This document shows positions 14,818-23,167 of a stretch of DNA of 64,000 nt, piece by piece. Under the pieces are notes generated by a model. The model made no database searches. It was given only the letters and a program-made list of their open reading frames with translations, and was not told the DNA's origin. This DNA is from Ga0077555 sp041397775 (GTDB lineage: Bacteria > Pseudomonadota > Alphaproteobacteria > Rhizobiales > Hyphomicrobiaceae). The DNA is taken from NCBI GenBank assembly GCA_041397775.1, contig JAWKWB010000006.1, forward strand, positions 62,001 to 126,000, read 5' to 3'. A program made the translations under genes and the position numbers. Within the stretch, counting starts at the first letter, position 1. Every line of letters starts with the position of its first letter.

Positions 14818-17649
14818 TCACGCGACCCGCTCGGATGGCCCGCGTGCGGCCTGCAGGCGTGCCCGCTCGTCCTGCAGGGCGGCAATGGTGGCTGTGATCG
14901 CGTCCGGCAATTGCGCCAGCGCCGCGTGGGCGATGCCCCCGCCGCGCGCCGTACTCTCGATCTTCTCGCAGAGATCGCCCGCGACGATGGCTCCGATGTT
15001 GCGGCACAGCGACTTGAGCGCGTGTGCCGCCGAAGCCAAGTGCTCACCGCCCGCATCCTGGGCCGCGTCGATCCCCTCCAGCAGCTTCGGGGCGTGCTCG
15101 CAATAAAGACCGATGACGCGGGAGGCCAGATCGTCGCCCGGCGCCTGCAATTCCAGGATCGAATCGAGGACGTCGCGATCGAGCAGGCCGGCATCGGGCA
15201 GCTCCGCGTTCGCGACGGGCGCGATGGCGGCAACCACGGTCGGCGCGGGCCGGGCGTTTTCGTTGCGAACGACCCATCGCTCCATGCATTTGCGGATCGT
15301 GGCGAGCGTGAAGGGCTTGGCGACATGATCGTTCATGCCCGCCTCGCGCCAGGCGCTCGACTGCTTGCCCATGACGTGCGCCGTCAGTGCAATCACGGGA
15401 ATGGGCGCGCGTCCCGAATTCTTCTCGAGCTTGCGGATTTGCCGGGTCGCCTCGAAGCCGTCCATCTCCGGCATGCTGCCGTCCATGAAAACGAGATCGA
15501 AGGTGCCCTGCCCGAGCGCAGCAATGGCCTCGATGCCGGATGCGACGCTGGTCACCTCCACACCCAGGCGATGCAGCGCCTCGGCCAGCACCTCGCGATT
15601 GACGATGCTGTCGTCGGCGGCGAGCACGCGTACGCCTGCGAACGGCAACGGTGCGGCCTGCGTCGCGTCGGCCGTTCCAGATTGCGCCGCTCCAGTCGTT
15701 GCGGCCTGCGCCGCTCCAGTCGTTGCGGCCTGCGCCGCTCCAGTCGTTGCGGCCTGCGCCGCTCCAGTCGTTGCGGCCTGCGCCGCGGGCGCCACGATGG
15801 CCTGCCCCGTGATCGCGCGCCAGACTAGATCGTACGTCGCGTCACTGCCGATCGGCGGCTCGATCGCGCCAACGGCAAGTCCGGCCTGCACCAGACGCGC
15901 CGCGGAATTGTCGCCGGTGTGGGCAACGACGAGCACGGGCGCGTCGATTTCCTCGAGTGCCTCGGGATCCTCCCGCAATGCGGCCACATCGGTGATGACG
16001 AGACGCAGGGGCGCGTCGCCCGCCTCGTCCATGGGGCGGAGGCCCATGGTGGCGGCCAGTGCGGTCAGCGCATCGGCTACGGGACCATGCGGCAGCGCCA
16101 GGGCGATGGCCCCCTCGACCGTTCCGTACCGGGGCGGCTCGGGCTCTTCCGTCACGCGCGACACCGGGATCACGAACGAGAAGGCCGAGCCGACATCGAC
16201 GGTGCTTTCGACGCTGATCGTTCCGCCCATCGCGGCGACGAGACGGCGGCAGATCGTGAGACCGATACCTGTGCCTCCATAACGGCGCGACGTCGATTGC
16301 TCGGCCTGCGTGAAGGCCTCGAAGAGCACGGGCAGCTTGTCTGCGGGGATACCGATACCGGTATCGCGCACCGTAATGCGCAGCGCCGGCACTGCGCCCT
16401 CGGTCATCGTCGCCGTCACGAGAATGCCGCCTTGCGCCGTGAACTTCAGCGCATTGCTGACGAGGTTCGAGACGATCTGTGTCAGGCGCAGGGGATCGCC
16501 GATGATGCAGCTCGGCACGTCGGGGGCCACGAAGCAGGCCAGTTCCAGGTCGCTCGACGCCGCGCGATCGGCAAAGAGCTGCAGCACGTCCTCGACGACC
16601 ATGCGCGGCTCGACCGGAATAGTCTCCAGCTCCAGATGCCCTGCTTCGATCTTCGAAAGATCGAGAATGTCGTTGATGAGCGACAGCAGAAGCTGCCCGG
16701 AACGCACGATGGTGTCGCATTGGCGGCGCGTCTTGGGTGGCAATTCGTCGGTCGCCATCAATTCGGCCATGACCAGCATGCCGTTCATGGGCGTGCGGAT
16801 CTCGTGGGACATGGTCGCCAGGAACTCGGACTTGGCCGCATTGGCGCGCTCGGCGGCGTCCTTCGCCTCGGCCAGTTCGCGCGTGCGCTCGACGACCTCG
16901 TCGGCCAGGTTGTCGCGCTGGCGCCTCAGCTTGCCGTCGCGCATGCGGATCTCGGCCATCATGGCGTTGAAGCTGTCGACCAGGCGGCCTGCCTCGTCCT
17001 CGCTCGTGCGTTGCACGGGATGCGAATAGTCGGCGGTCTGGCATGCCGCGTCGGCGGCCTCCGTCAGCGCGACGATCGGCCTTGCGATGTTCTCGCGCAG
17101 CCGTGACGACAACAGCACGGCAAGGCCAGCGCCCAGAAGTCCCGTCGCGAAGGCCTGGAGGAGGCTCGACAGCAGCGCCTTGCGGAGCGCGCTGATGTCG
17201 GCGATCAGAACGAGATCACCGACGTTGCGGCCACCGTTGACGACGGGAACCGACAGTAGATACGTGCCGAGCCTGATCGACGTCAGCACCCCGACATCGC
17301 GATTGGGCTCGAGATGCTCGCTGGCCGAGCCCAGCACCACGCCCGAGCCGATCTCGTGAACCCGACGACCTTTCTCGTCCACGACGAGAACGTACGTGAT
17401 CGTGGGAATTGCGCGTATGGCGTTGAGCACCGCGGCCACGCCGTTGCGATTGCCTTGAGCCAGCGGGGCAGCCAGAGACGCAGCGATGGCGACGGCCGTG
17501 CCATGCAGCGATTCCTGCTTCGCGTCGAAACGACGCTCGGCTTCGAACCATGCTCCGATCAGCGCCGTCAAGACGGTCGTCACCATAACGGCCGACAGGA
17601 CCGCCGCCGCAATCTTGCGTCGCAATGATCTACCGAGGTAACCGTACAC
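14818..17649 (-). CDS. Hybrid sensor histidine kinase with HAMP, kinase, receiver and HPt domains
   Basis: 943-residue membrane sensor able to run an internal four-step phosphorelay. Order: membrane helix at about 9-31; a short periplasmic sensor; second helix at about 165-190; HAMP; coiled coil; HisKA with FLATMSHEIRTPMNG (His282); HATPase_c with the N box (VSNLVSNALKF), DTGIGIP and GGTGIGLTI; a degenerate middle receiver-like stretch; a receiver with MDGSMPEMDG (Asp723); and an HPt with HALKSLCRNIGA (His876). The layout resembles BarA/RpfC-type kinases. The linker before the receiver contains four copies of an 8-residue TTGAAQAA repeat. It is divergent from a receiver protein gene at 17841 that may be its output partner. 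The signal is unknown. Confidence 0.9.
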   Translation of the reverse strand: MYGYLGRSLRRKIAAAVLSAVMVTTVLTALIGAWFEAERRFDAKQESLHGTAVAIAASLAAPLAQGNRNGVAAVLNAIRAIPTITYVLVVDEKGRRVHEIGSGVVLGSASEHLEPNRDVGVLTSIRLGTYLLSVPVVNGGRNVGDLVLIADISALRKALLSSLLQAFATGLLGAGLAVLLSSRLRENIARPIVALTEAADAACQTADYSHPVQRTSEDEAGRLVDSFNAMMAEIRMRDGKLRRQRDNLADEVVERTRELAEAKDAAERANAAKSEFLATMSHEIRTPMNGMLVMAELMATDELPPKTRRQCDTIVRSGQLLLSLINDILDLSKIEAGHLELETIPVEPRMVVEDVLQLFADRAASSDLELACFVAPDVPSCIIGDPLRLTQIVSNLVSNALKFTAQGGILVTATMTEGAVPALRITVRDTGIGIPADKLPVLFEAFTQAEQSTSRRYGGTGIGLTICRRLVAAMGGTISVESTVDVGSAFSFVIPVSRVTEEPEPPRYGTVEGAIALALPHGPVADALTALAATMGLRPMDEAGDAPLRLVITDVAALREDPEALEEIDAPVLVVAHTGDNSAARLVQAGLAVGAIEPPIGSDATYDLVWRAITGQAIVAPAAQAATTGAAQAATTGAAQAATTGAAQAATTGAAQSGTADATQAAPLPFAGVRVLAADDSIVNREVLAEALHRLGVEVTSVASGIEAIAALGQGTFDLVFMDGSMPEMDGFEATRQIRKLEKNSGRAPIPVIALTAHVMGKQSSAWREAGMNDHVAKPFTLATIRKCMERWVVRNENARPAPTVVAAIAPVANAELPDAGLLDRDVLDSILELQAPGDDLASRVIGLYCEHAPKLLEGIDAAQDAGGEHLASAAHALKSLCRNIGAIVAGDLCEKIESTARGGGIAHAALAQLPDAITATIAALQDERARLQAARGPSERVA
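15684..15786. repeat. 24-bp tandem repeat inside the hybrid kinase gene
   Basis: Four exact head-to-tail copies of a 24-bp unit beginning GCGCCGCTCCAG, at 15684, 15708, 15732 and 15756, plus 7 nt of a fifth. The unit is a multiple of three, so copy-number change keeps the frame and only alters the length of an Ala/Thr/Gln/Gly linker at about residues 622-656, between the kinase and receiver domains. Confidence 0.95.
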
Positions 17650-17840
17650 GCGCGCCCCACCCGGACCATCAGGTCAAAAATCAATTTCCCACCTGACGTA
17701 CAGGTAAAGCGTAAAGGAAACAGCAAGGCTCCTTCTTTGTACTGTTCCTTAGGGAATTATGAAACTTTCCCGCCTATATTTCCGACGGTGGGAAAACTAC
17801 GAAGAAACACATTCGCATCGCCGGGGAGCAGGCTGGAACC

Positions 17841-18869
17841 ATGATGCGCGCAATCAGAAATGGCCGGGCCCTGATCGCCGACGACGATCCTATCATGCGC
17901 AGCCTCATGCGCGCACGCCTGGCATTGCTCGTCGACGAGGTCGTGGAAGCCGTCGACGGCATCGAGGCGTGGCAACGGCTGACGAGCGAGGCGTTCAACG
18001 TCGCAATCGTCGACCTGAATATGCCCAACATCAACGGCACCACGCTGATCCAATGCGTGCGGGGGCATCCGCGAACGCGGCACATGCCCATCGTCGTCGT
18101 CACCTCGTGCAGCGACCGATCCTCGATCGACCAGGCCATGGCGGCGGGCGCCAGTGCCTTCATGACGAAGCCTCTGGCGTGGAACGTCTTCACGTCGCAC
18201 ATCGAGCATCTGATGCGGATGTCCACCGCCTCCGCGCAGGCCGAGCGTGGGCTCTCACGGAAACGCGCGTTGTTCGGCGCGCAACGGTCTCTGACGGATG
18301 AGATCGCGGCGATTGCCGCGCGCTCGATCGCGCAGAAGCACCAGGCGGGGGACGAAGAGGCACTGCGGGCTTTCCTCCAGGCGCACGAATTGCTGAACGC
18401 CGGCGATATTCTCGCCGACAAGCCCCATGACCTCGCCGAGCGGCTGACCAACGCCATCGCGCAGACGAGCACGCTATTGCAAAGACGGCATGTACGCCTT
18501 TCGCAGCCGAACGGCCCGAAAGGTTGCATCGGCGGCTCCAAGGCCGCAATCGAGGCCGCCCTCGCGTTCATCATCTCGCACCTGGCGACGCGCCATGCCG
18601 CGGGCACCGAAATCGCAATCACGACGGCCGGCAACGACACGGGGATCGCCGTGACGTTCACCGCCCTGCCAGCGGGACCAGGCGACAGGGCCGAGGCCGT
18701 CGCTGCACACCTTGCTTGCGCGCGGCTTCTGATCGCAGCCCATGCCGCCCAGTTGCTCACGGAAGCCGAGGGCAATGGGAGCGAACGTATAACGATCCAG
18801 TTCCCTCGTGCGCGTCCCGCCGCAGAAACCACCGACACTCGGCGCAGCGTACCAGTTGCCGCCGCCTGA
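17841..18869 (+). CDS. Response regulator: receiver domain plus degenerate histidine-kinase-ATPase-like domain
   Basis: 342 residues. The N-terminal 125 form a receiver: acidic pair ADDDP, phospho-acceptor Asp58 in VDLNMPNINGT, VVTS and the TKP lysine. The remaining about 200 residues lack a DNA-binding helix-turn-helix. They look like a helical segment followed by a degenerate HATPase_c/ChpT-like fold: AAIEAALAFIISHLATRHAAGTEIAI sits where the N box would be, but the Asn and glycine boxes for ATP are missing, and the end (LLTEAEGNGSERITIQFP) resembles the last strands of kinase ATPase domains. It may act as a phosphotransfer or protein-interaction output. It is divergent from the hybrid kinase, and regulation by it is likely but inferred. 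Confidence 0.8.
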   Translation: MMRAIRNGRALIADDDPIMRSLMRARLALLVDEVVEAVDGIEAWQRLTSEAFNVAIVDLNMPNINGTTLIQCVRGHPRTRHMPIVVVTSCSDRSSIDQAMAAGASAFMTKPLAWNVFTSHIEHLMRMSTASAQAERGLSRKRALFGAQRSLTDEIAAIAARSIAQKHQAGDEEALRAFLQAHELLNAGDILADKPHDLAERLTNAIAQTSTLLQRRHVRLSQPNGPKGCIGGSKAAIEAALAFIISHLATRHAAGTEIAITTAGNDTGIAVTFTALPAGPGDRAEAVAAHLACARLLIAAHAAQLLTEAEGNGSERITIQFPRARPAAETTDTRRSVPVAAA

Positions 18870-19111
18870 GGGAGCCCACCACGACGAGGCGGATGCAAGG
18901 GGTGGCTTCCCGCCCGCATGGCCGTACAGAGGTGCCGACATGTCATAATATTCGATCAACGAACGCCTCAATTCGAGAACTTCTACAATTGCATTAGCAT
19001 TTTATTCTCTGTGTTGCGGTGGGCTTGTTTCCACCTTGAGGAATTAGCGGTACCTATTTCAACTCAGAACACGGATCGATTGTCCGAGTGGAACGACTCG
19101 AGTAGGAAACG

Positions 19112-20365
19112 ATGCGACGCTTTGCTGGCATAAAGAGCTATTTCGCCGATGCGCGCGGATCGATCGCGATCCAGGCCGCAGTCGCCGTGCCGCTGCTCTT
19201 GCTCCTCGTCGGCAGTACGATCGACTTTGCTGCCGCCATCGGCCAGCGCAACCGGCTGCAGGAAGCCATCGACAAGGCAACGCTCTCTGCCGCCCGCGAA
19301 CTTGGGCTTTCCGACGCCCGCAGGGAAAATATCGCTGCCATCGTGGACGCCATGGTGGCGGCCAATCTCGGCATCAGCAGCGGGTCGCCCGCCCTGCCCG
19401 CCGTGACCACGACGATAAGCAGCGATCCGCTGGAGATCTCCGTCGTCGCCCATCAATTGACGAAGCCAGTCTTCGGTGGAAGTTTCGGCCTGTCGCCCGC
19501 GGATGTGGAAGTGCAGGCCGTTGCCCGCATCGTCGGCAAACCCAATCTCTGCGTGCTCGCTCTCGATCGCAGCGAGGCCGGGGCGGTCGACCTGGCGAAC
19601 AATGCCTCGCTCGTGGGGAACAACTGCTCCGTTTTCTCGAACTCCGTCAGCCAGACCGGCATTTCGGTCGGCAATAATTCCGCCATCGCCGCGCAAAACG
19701 TGTGCTCGGCCGGCGGCGTGGCGGGAAATGGAGCGATCACGCCCGGGCCATTGACCGATTGTCCCCAGTTCGACGACCCGTTGTCAGGGCGTTCGGAGCC
19801 CGCGATCGACGCCTGCGACTACAATGCCGTTACGGTCAACGGCGGCATGGTAACACTGTCGCCGGGGGTCTATTGCGGCGGGCTTACGATCAAGGGTTCC
19901 GCGGACGTCGTGCTTTCGCCGGGCGTCTACACGATCGCGGACGGCAGCCTCGTGCTGAACGATACGTCCGTCCTCAAGGGCGCCAGCGTTTCGATCCTGC
20001 TCGGACCGACGGCAGATCTGCGGTTCCAGCCGACAACGACCGTCAGCCTCGAGGCGACCACGAGCGGTCCGCTCGCGGGGATGCTGGTCTTCGCGTCGCG
20101 CGAGCAGGCGGAAACCGTCACGCATCAGATTCTGAGCCGGAACGCGCAGAAACTCGTCGGCACGATCTACATGCCGACGAGCGCGCTGGTGATCGACGGC
20201 GATTCCAAGTTCGGCACGGCGTCCGCCTATACCGCGATCGTGGCGCGCAAATTGACCTTGAAGAATGGCCCGACGATCGTCCTCAACACGAACTACGACT
20301 TGACCAATGTCCCGGTCCCGCCCGGCATCCGGGGAACGGGACAGCCGCCGAAGCTCGTCAAGTAA
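19112..20365 (+). CDS. TadE/TadG-like pilus-assembly-type membrane protein
   Basis: 417 residues. A short basic N-terminus and DARGSIAIQAAVAVPLLLLLVGSTIDFAAAIGQRNRLQEAIDKATLSAAR form the typical TadE/TadG start: one membrane helix followed by an amphipathic helix. The rest is periplasmic and rich in Ser, Thr, Asn and Gly, with a beta-helix-like repeating pattern in its second half (GGLTIKGSADVVLSPGVYTIADGSLVLNDTSVLKG). Family members take part in Flp/Tad pilus or surface-protein systems, but no other tad gene is here. The 242-bp region upstream (18870-19111) is unusually AT-rich for this window and holds the likely promoter. A receiver gene follows after 10 bp. Confidence 0.78.
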   Translation: MRRFAGIKSYFADARGSIAIQAAVAVPLLLLLVGSTIDFAAAIGQRNRLQEAIDKATLSAARELGLSDARRENIAAIVDAMVAANLGISSGSPALPAVTTTISSDPLEISVVAHQLTKPVFGGSFGLSPADVEVQAVARIVGKPNLCVLALDRSEAGAVDLANNASLVGNNCSVFSNSVSQTGISVGNNSAIAAQNVCSAGGVAGNGAITPGPLTDCPQFDDPLSGRSEPAIDACDYNAVTVNGGMVTLSPGVYCGGLTIKGSADVVLSPGVYTIADGSLVLNDTSVLKGASVSILLGPTADLRFQPTTTVSLEATTSGPLAGMLVFASREQAETVTHQILSRNAQKLVGTIYMPTSALVIDGDSKFGTASAYTAIVARKLTLKNGPTIVLNTNYDLTNVPVPPGIRGTGQPPKLVK

Positions 20366-20375
20366 CGATGGCAAA

Positions 20376-20837
20376 ATGCACGACGCACCACACGAAAAGC
20401 ATCCCGTCGGCCGAATCCTGATCGTCGACGACGATCCCGTCTTCACGGCGATGGCGGCGGCATGTCTCAGCGGGGCCAAATTCGCGCCGACGATCGCCAA
20501 CGACGGCGTGACGGCGCTGGAACTGCTGGAGGCGGGCACATACCACGCCGCGCTCATCGATCTGGCGATGCCGCGCGTGGACGGCTTCCGGTTGATCGGC
20601 TTCATCCGCAGCATGGCACGGCATGCGCGCATGGCGATCGTCGTGATCTCGTCACGTACGGATGTGCATGCCTTCGAAGAGTCGTACGCGCTTGGCGCCA
20701 ACGGCTTTCAAACGAAGCCCGTGAACTGGGCCCTGCTGCCGACGCAGTTGCGCTACATCCTGCGGGAGACGGGTTCGCTGGTGTTGCCGGCGGACATTCC
20801 CGCGCCGCCGGTCGACAAGCGCGATCGGCGCGACTGA
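20376..20837 (+). CDS. Single-domain response regulator
   Basis: 153 residues from the ATG at 20376, which lies 10 bp after the TadG-like stop; the longer in-frame reading overlaps that gene and is not convincing. It contains one receiver domain only: VDDDP, Asp62 in LIDLAMPRVDG, VISS and the TKP lysine. The C-terminal tail of about 25 residues is proline- and charge-rich. Its KPVNWALLPTQLRYILR end resembles the KPLAWNVFTSHIEHLMR of the receiver in the 17841-18869 protein, so the two receivers are related. It probably acts by protein contact in a phosphorelay; the partner is unknown, with the hybrid kinase at 14818 the closest candidate. Confidence 0.85.
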   Translation: MHDAPHEKHPVGRILIVDDDPVFTAMAAACLSGAKFAPTIANDGVTALELLEAGTYHAALIDLAMPRVDGFRLIGFIRSMARHARMAIVVISSRTDVHAFEESYALGANGFQTKPVNWALLPTQLRYILRETGSLVLPADIPAPPVDKRDRRD

Positions 20838-20870
20838 GCGAGCCGGCGCGGCTGCGAATGCGCCATGCCC

Positions 20871-22229
20871 TCAGGACGTGGTCTGCGTCGCCTTGATGCT
20901 GGCGAGATCGAACATCTGGCGCGGCCAGATGATGCGCACGACGGCGCCGGACGCCGGCGCCTCCCGATTGGCAAACGACAGCCGCGCGCCCGAGCGCTCC
21001 AGAAGCGTCTTGGCGATGAAGAAGCCGAGGCCCAGTCCGGAGGCCTCCTTGGCCACGCGCTCGCCGCGCTGGTCATGGCCTCGGGTCGTCACATAAGGCT
21101 CGCCCAGTGTATCCATCACGTCGGGTGAAAAGCCCGGGCCGTCGTCGGCGATCGTGACGATCAGCTCGCGCTCGTCCCATACGGCCGTCACCTCGACCTG
21201 CTCCCTGGCGAAGTCGGCCGCATTCTCGATGAGATTTCCAACCCCGTAGATGACGCCCGGCCGGCGCTCGCCGATGGGTTCGCGCTCCTGGGACGACAGC
21301 GCGTGACCGGCGGGACTGGAATGGATGACGATGCGGCGCACCAGCATCTCATAGGGAGCGGCCGCCTCCTGCAGCAACTGCGTGACGGGTAGACTGACGT
21401 GGTGCGGATCCTGTTCGCTCGGCCGCCCGGCCAACTTGCGCAGGATGTCGCGACAGCGTTCGGCCTGGCTCTTCAGGAGGGCGATATCGTCGGCGATTTC
21501 GGGGTAGCGGGCCCTGTCGGCTTCCAGCTCTTTCGTGACGAGCGTGATCGTGGAGAGCGGTGTGCCCAACTCGTGGGCGGCGGCGGCGGCCAATCCGTCG
21601 AGCGCATGCAGCCGCTGCTCGCGCGCCAGAATGTGCTCGGTCGCGGCGAGCGCCGTCGACATCTGGCGCGCTTCCTTCGAGAGGCGCGCCGCATAGAGCG
21701 CAATGAAGATCATGCCCGACGCGATCGACGCCAGAATGCCGAGCTTGTAGACGCGCGGCAACGAGAAGCCGCCGATGGCGGACCAGGGCAACGGCAAGCG
21801 GAACTCGACGAGCAGGAGGGCTGCCACCAGGGCGAGGACGCCCAACAGCACGGTGTTGCGCATCGGCAGTGTCGCGGCCGACACCGTCACGGGCGCAACG
21901 ATCAGGTAGGCGAACGGATTCTCGATGCCGCCGGTGAGATAGAGCAGCGCCGCCAAGCCGGTGATGTCGTAGGCGAGCAGGAAGGTGGCGATCGAAGGGC
22001 TCAGCCGATAGCGGGCCGGATAGCGCAGGCGCAGGAATACGTTGACCCAGGCGGATATGGCGATCAAGGCCAGACAGGCGGCGACGGGAAACTCGAAGCC
22101 GAGGCCCCAGCGGACGCCGAGCACGGCGAGCAGTTGGCCACCCACGCCGAACCATCGCAGGCGTACGATCGTCTGCAGCCTGAGGCGACTTTCCTCGACG
22201 GCCGCTGCGAACTTGTCGATTTCGCTCAT
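20871..22229 (-). CDS. regB: RegB/PrrB/ActS-type redox sensor histidine kinase
   Basis: 452-residue membrane kinase of the global redox family. Start chosen at ATG 22229 (MSEIDKFAAAVEESRLRLQTIVRLRW); the longer open frame upstream is a shadow of the ABC transporter gene. About six membrane helices lead into the kinase core. GGIENPF near residue 99 is the conserved heptapeptide that binds ubiquinone in RegB. AAAHELGTPLSTI carries the phospho-acceptor His219, and AERCRDIL carries Cys259, matching the redox-active cysteine of RegB. The ATPase N and G boxes are present (NLIENAADFA, DDGPGFS, GLGLGF). The usual neighbours regA and senC are absent. It lies head to head with an ABC transporter, separated by 166 bp. 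Confidence 0.88.
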   Translation of the reverse strand: MSEIDKFAAAVEESRLRLQTIVRLRWFGVGGQLLAVLGVRWGLGFEFPVAACLALIAISAWVNVFLRLRYPARYRLSPSIATFLLAYDITGLAALLYLTGGIENPFAYLIVAPVTVSAATLPMRNTVLLGVLALVAALLLVEFRLPLPWSAIGGFSLPRVYKLGILASIASGMIFIALYAARLSKEARQMSTALAATEHILAREQRLHALDGLAAAAAHELGTPLSTITLVTKELEADRARYPEIADDIALLKSQAERCRDILRKLAGRPSEQDPHHVSLPVTQLLQEAAAPYEMLVRRIVIHSSPAGHALSSQEREPIGERRPGVIYGVGNLIENAADFAREQVEVTAVWDERELIVTIADDGPGFSPDVMDTLGEPYVTTRGHDQRGERVAKEASGLGLGFFIAKTLLERSGARLSFANREAPASGAVVRIIWPRQMFDLASIKATQTTS

Positions 22230-22395
22230 TGCGGTTCCATGGATCCTGGCTGCTGCGCGGCGGCGGCGTATGGCGACTTGCCGTACCCGGCGTTGTAGTC
22301 CATGAAACGAGCGTCGCGAAAGCCCCCTGCGCACGCCACGGCACGCACGGCCGGGAAAGAGCGTCGCGCACACACTTCTGTCGACGTGAGCCAGC

Positions 22396-23166
22396 ATGCA
22401 CGGGCACGAAACATCACCAGCCGCCGCCCCTCCGCCGATCGTCGTGCGGGCGTTGCGCAAGGACTTCGGTGACGTCACTGCCGTCGATGGCGTGACGTTC
22501 ACCCTGCGGGCGGGCTCGATCACGGCGCTGCTGGGCGGCAATGGCGCGGGCAAGACGACGACCATCGCCATGCTGATGGGGCTGATCGTGCCCACCAGCG
22601 GCGAGGTGTACGTGCTGGGCTGCGACATGGCGCGGGACCGCTATGGGGCCCTGCATCGCATGAATTTCGAGAGCCCCTATGTCGACATCCCGAAGCGGCT
22701 GACCGTTGCGGAGAACCTCGAGGTCTTCTCCCGCCTCTACGGCGTTGCCGATTGGCGGGGTCGTGTGGCCGAGGTGTGCGAGGACTTGCGCATCGGCGAG
22801 ATCCTGAAGCGCCCGTATGGCCAGCTCTCGGCCGGCCAGCGCACGCGGGTGTCGCTCGCCAAGGCGCTGCTCAACGAGCCGGAGCTTCTGCTCCTCGACG
22901 AACCGACCGCCTCGCTCGATCCCGACACCGCCGACTGGGTGCGCGAAAAGCTCGAGCGTTACGCCAGCGAACGGCAAGCGACCATCGTGCTCGCCTCCCA
23001 CAACATGGCCGAGGTCGAGCGCTTGTCGGATCGCGTCATCATGCTGGAGAGAGGCCGCATCGTGGCCGACGAGACGCCCAAGGCGCTGATCGAGCATTTC
23101 GGGCGCGAGACCCTGGAAGAGGTCTTCCTCGACATTGCCCGCGGCGGGCAGCGCAAGGAGATCTGA
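22396..23166 (+). CDS. ABC transporter ATP-binding protein (ABC-2 exporter type)
   Basis: 256-residue ATPase. Walker A GGNGAGKTTT near residue 47, Q-loop region around MNFESPY, signature LSAGQRTRVSLAKAL near 139, Walker B LLLLDEPTASLD and the switch His in ASHNMAEVERL are all present. Q-loop variants such as NFESP replacing the usual Q occur in CcmA/DrrA-like exporters. The permease gene follows with a 1-bp gap. Likely a two-component ABC-2 system (ATPase dimer plus permease dimer) moving a lipid, drug or polysaccharide outward; the cargo is unknown. Confidence 0.88.
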   Translation: MHGHETSPAAAPPPIVVRALRKDFGDVTAVDGVTFTLRAGSITALLGGNGAGKTTTIAMLMGLIVPTSGEVYVLGCDMARDRYGALHRMNFESPYVDIPKRLTVAENLEVFSRLYGVADWRGRVAEVCEDLRIGEILKRPYGQLSAGQRTRVSLAKALLNEPELLLLDEPTASLDPDTADWVREKLERYASERQATIVLASHNMAEVERLSDRVIMLERGRIVADETPKALIEHFGRETLEEVFLDIARGGQRKEI

Positions 23167-23167
23167 C

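Noticed and set aside
15684..15786. Possible CRISPR-like array
   Set aside because: Units are adjacent with no spacers, are in frame within a coding gene, and no cas genes are present.
20307..20375. Longer start for the single-domain receiver
   Set aside because: These 23 codons overlap the TadG-like gene and are unlike receiver proteins; ATG 20376 follows the stop by 10 bp.
22230..22628. Extended N-terminus of the RegB-type kinase
   Set aside because: The sequence is antisense to the ABC ATPase start and its promoter and lacks similarity to RegB; the family starts near ATG 22229.
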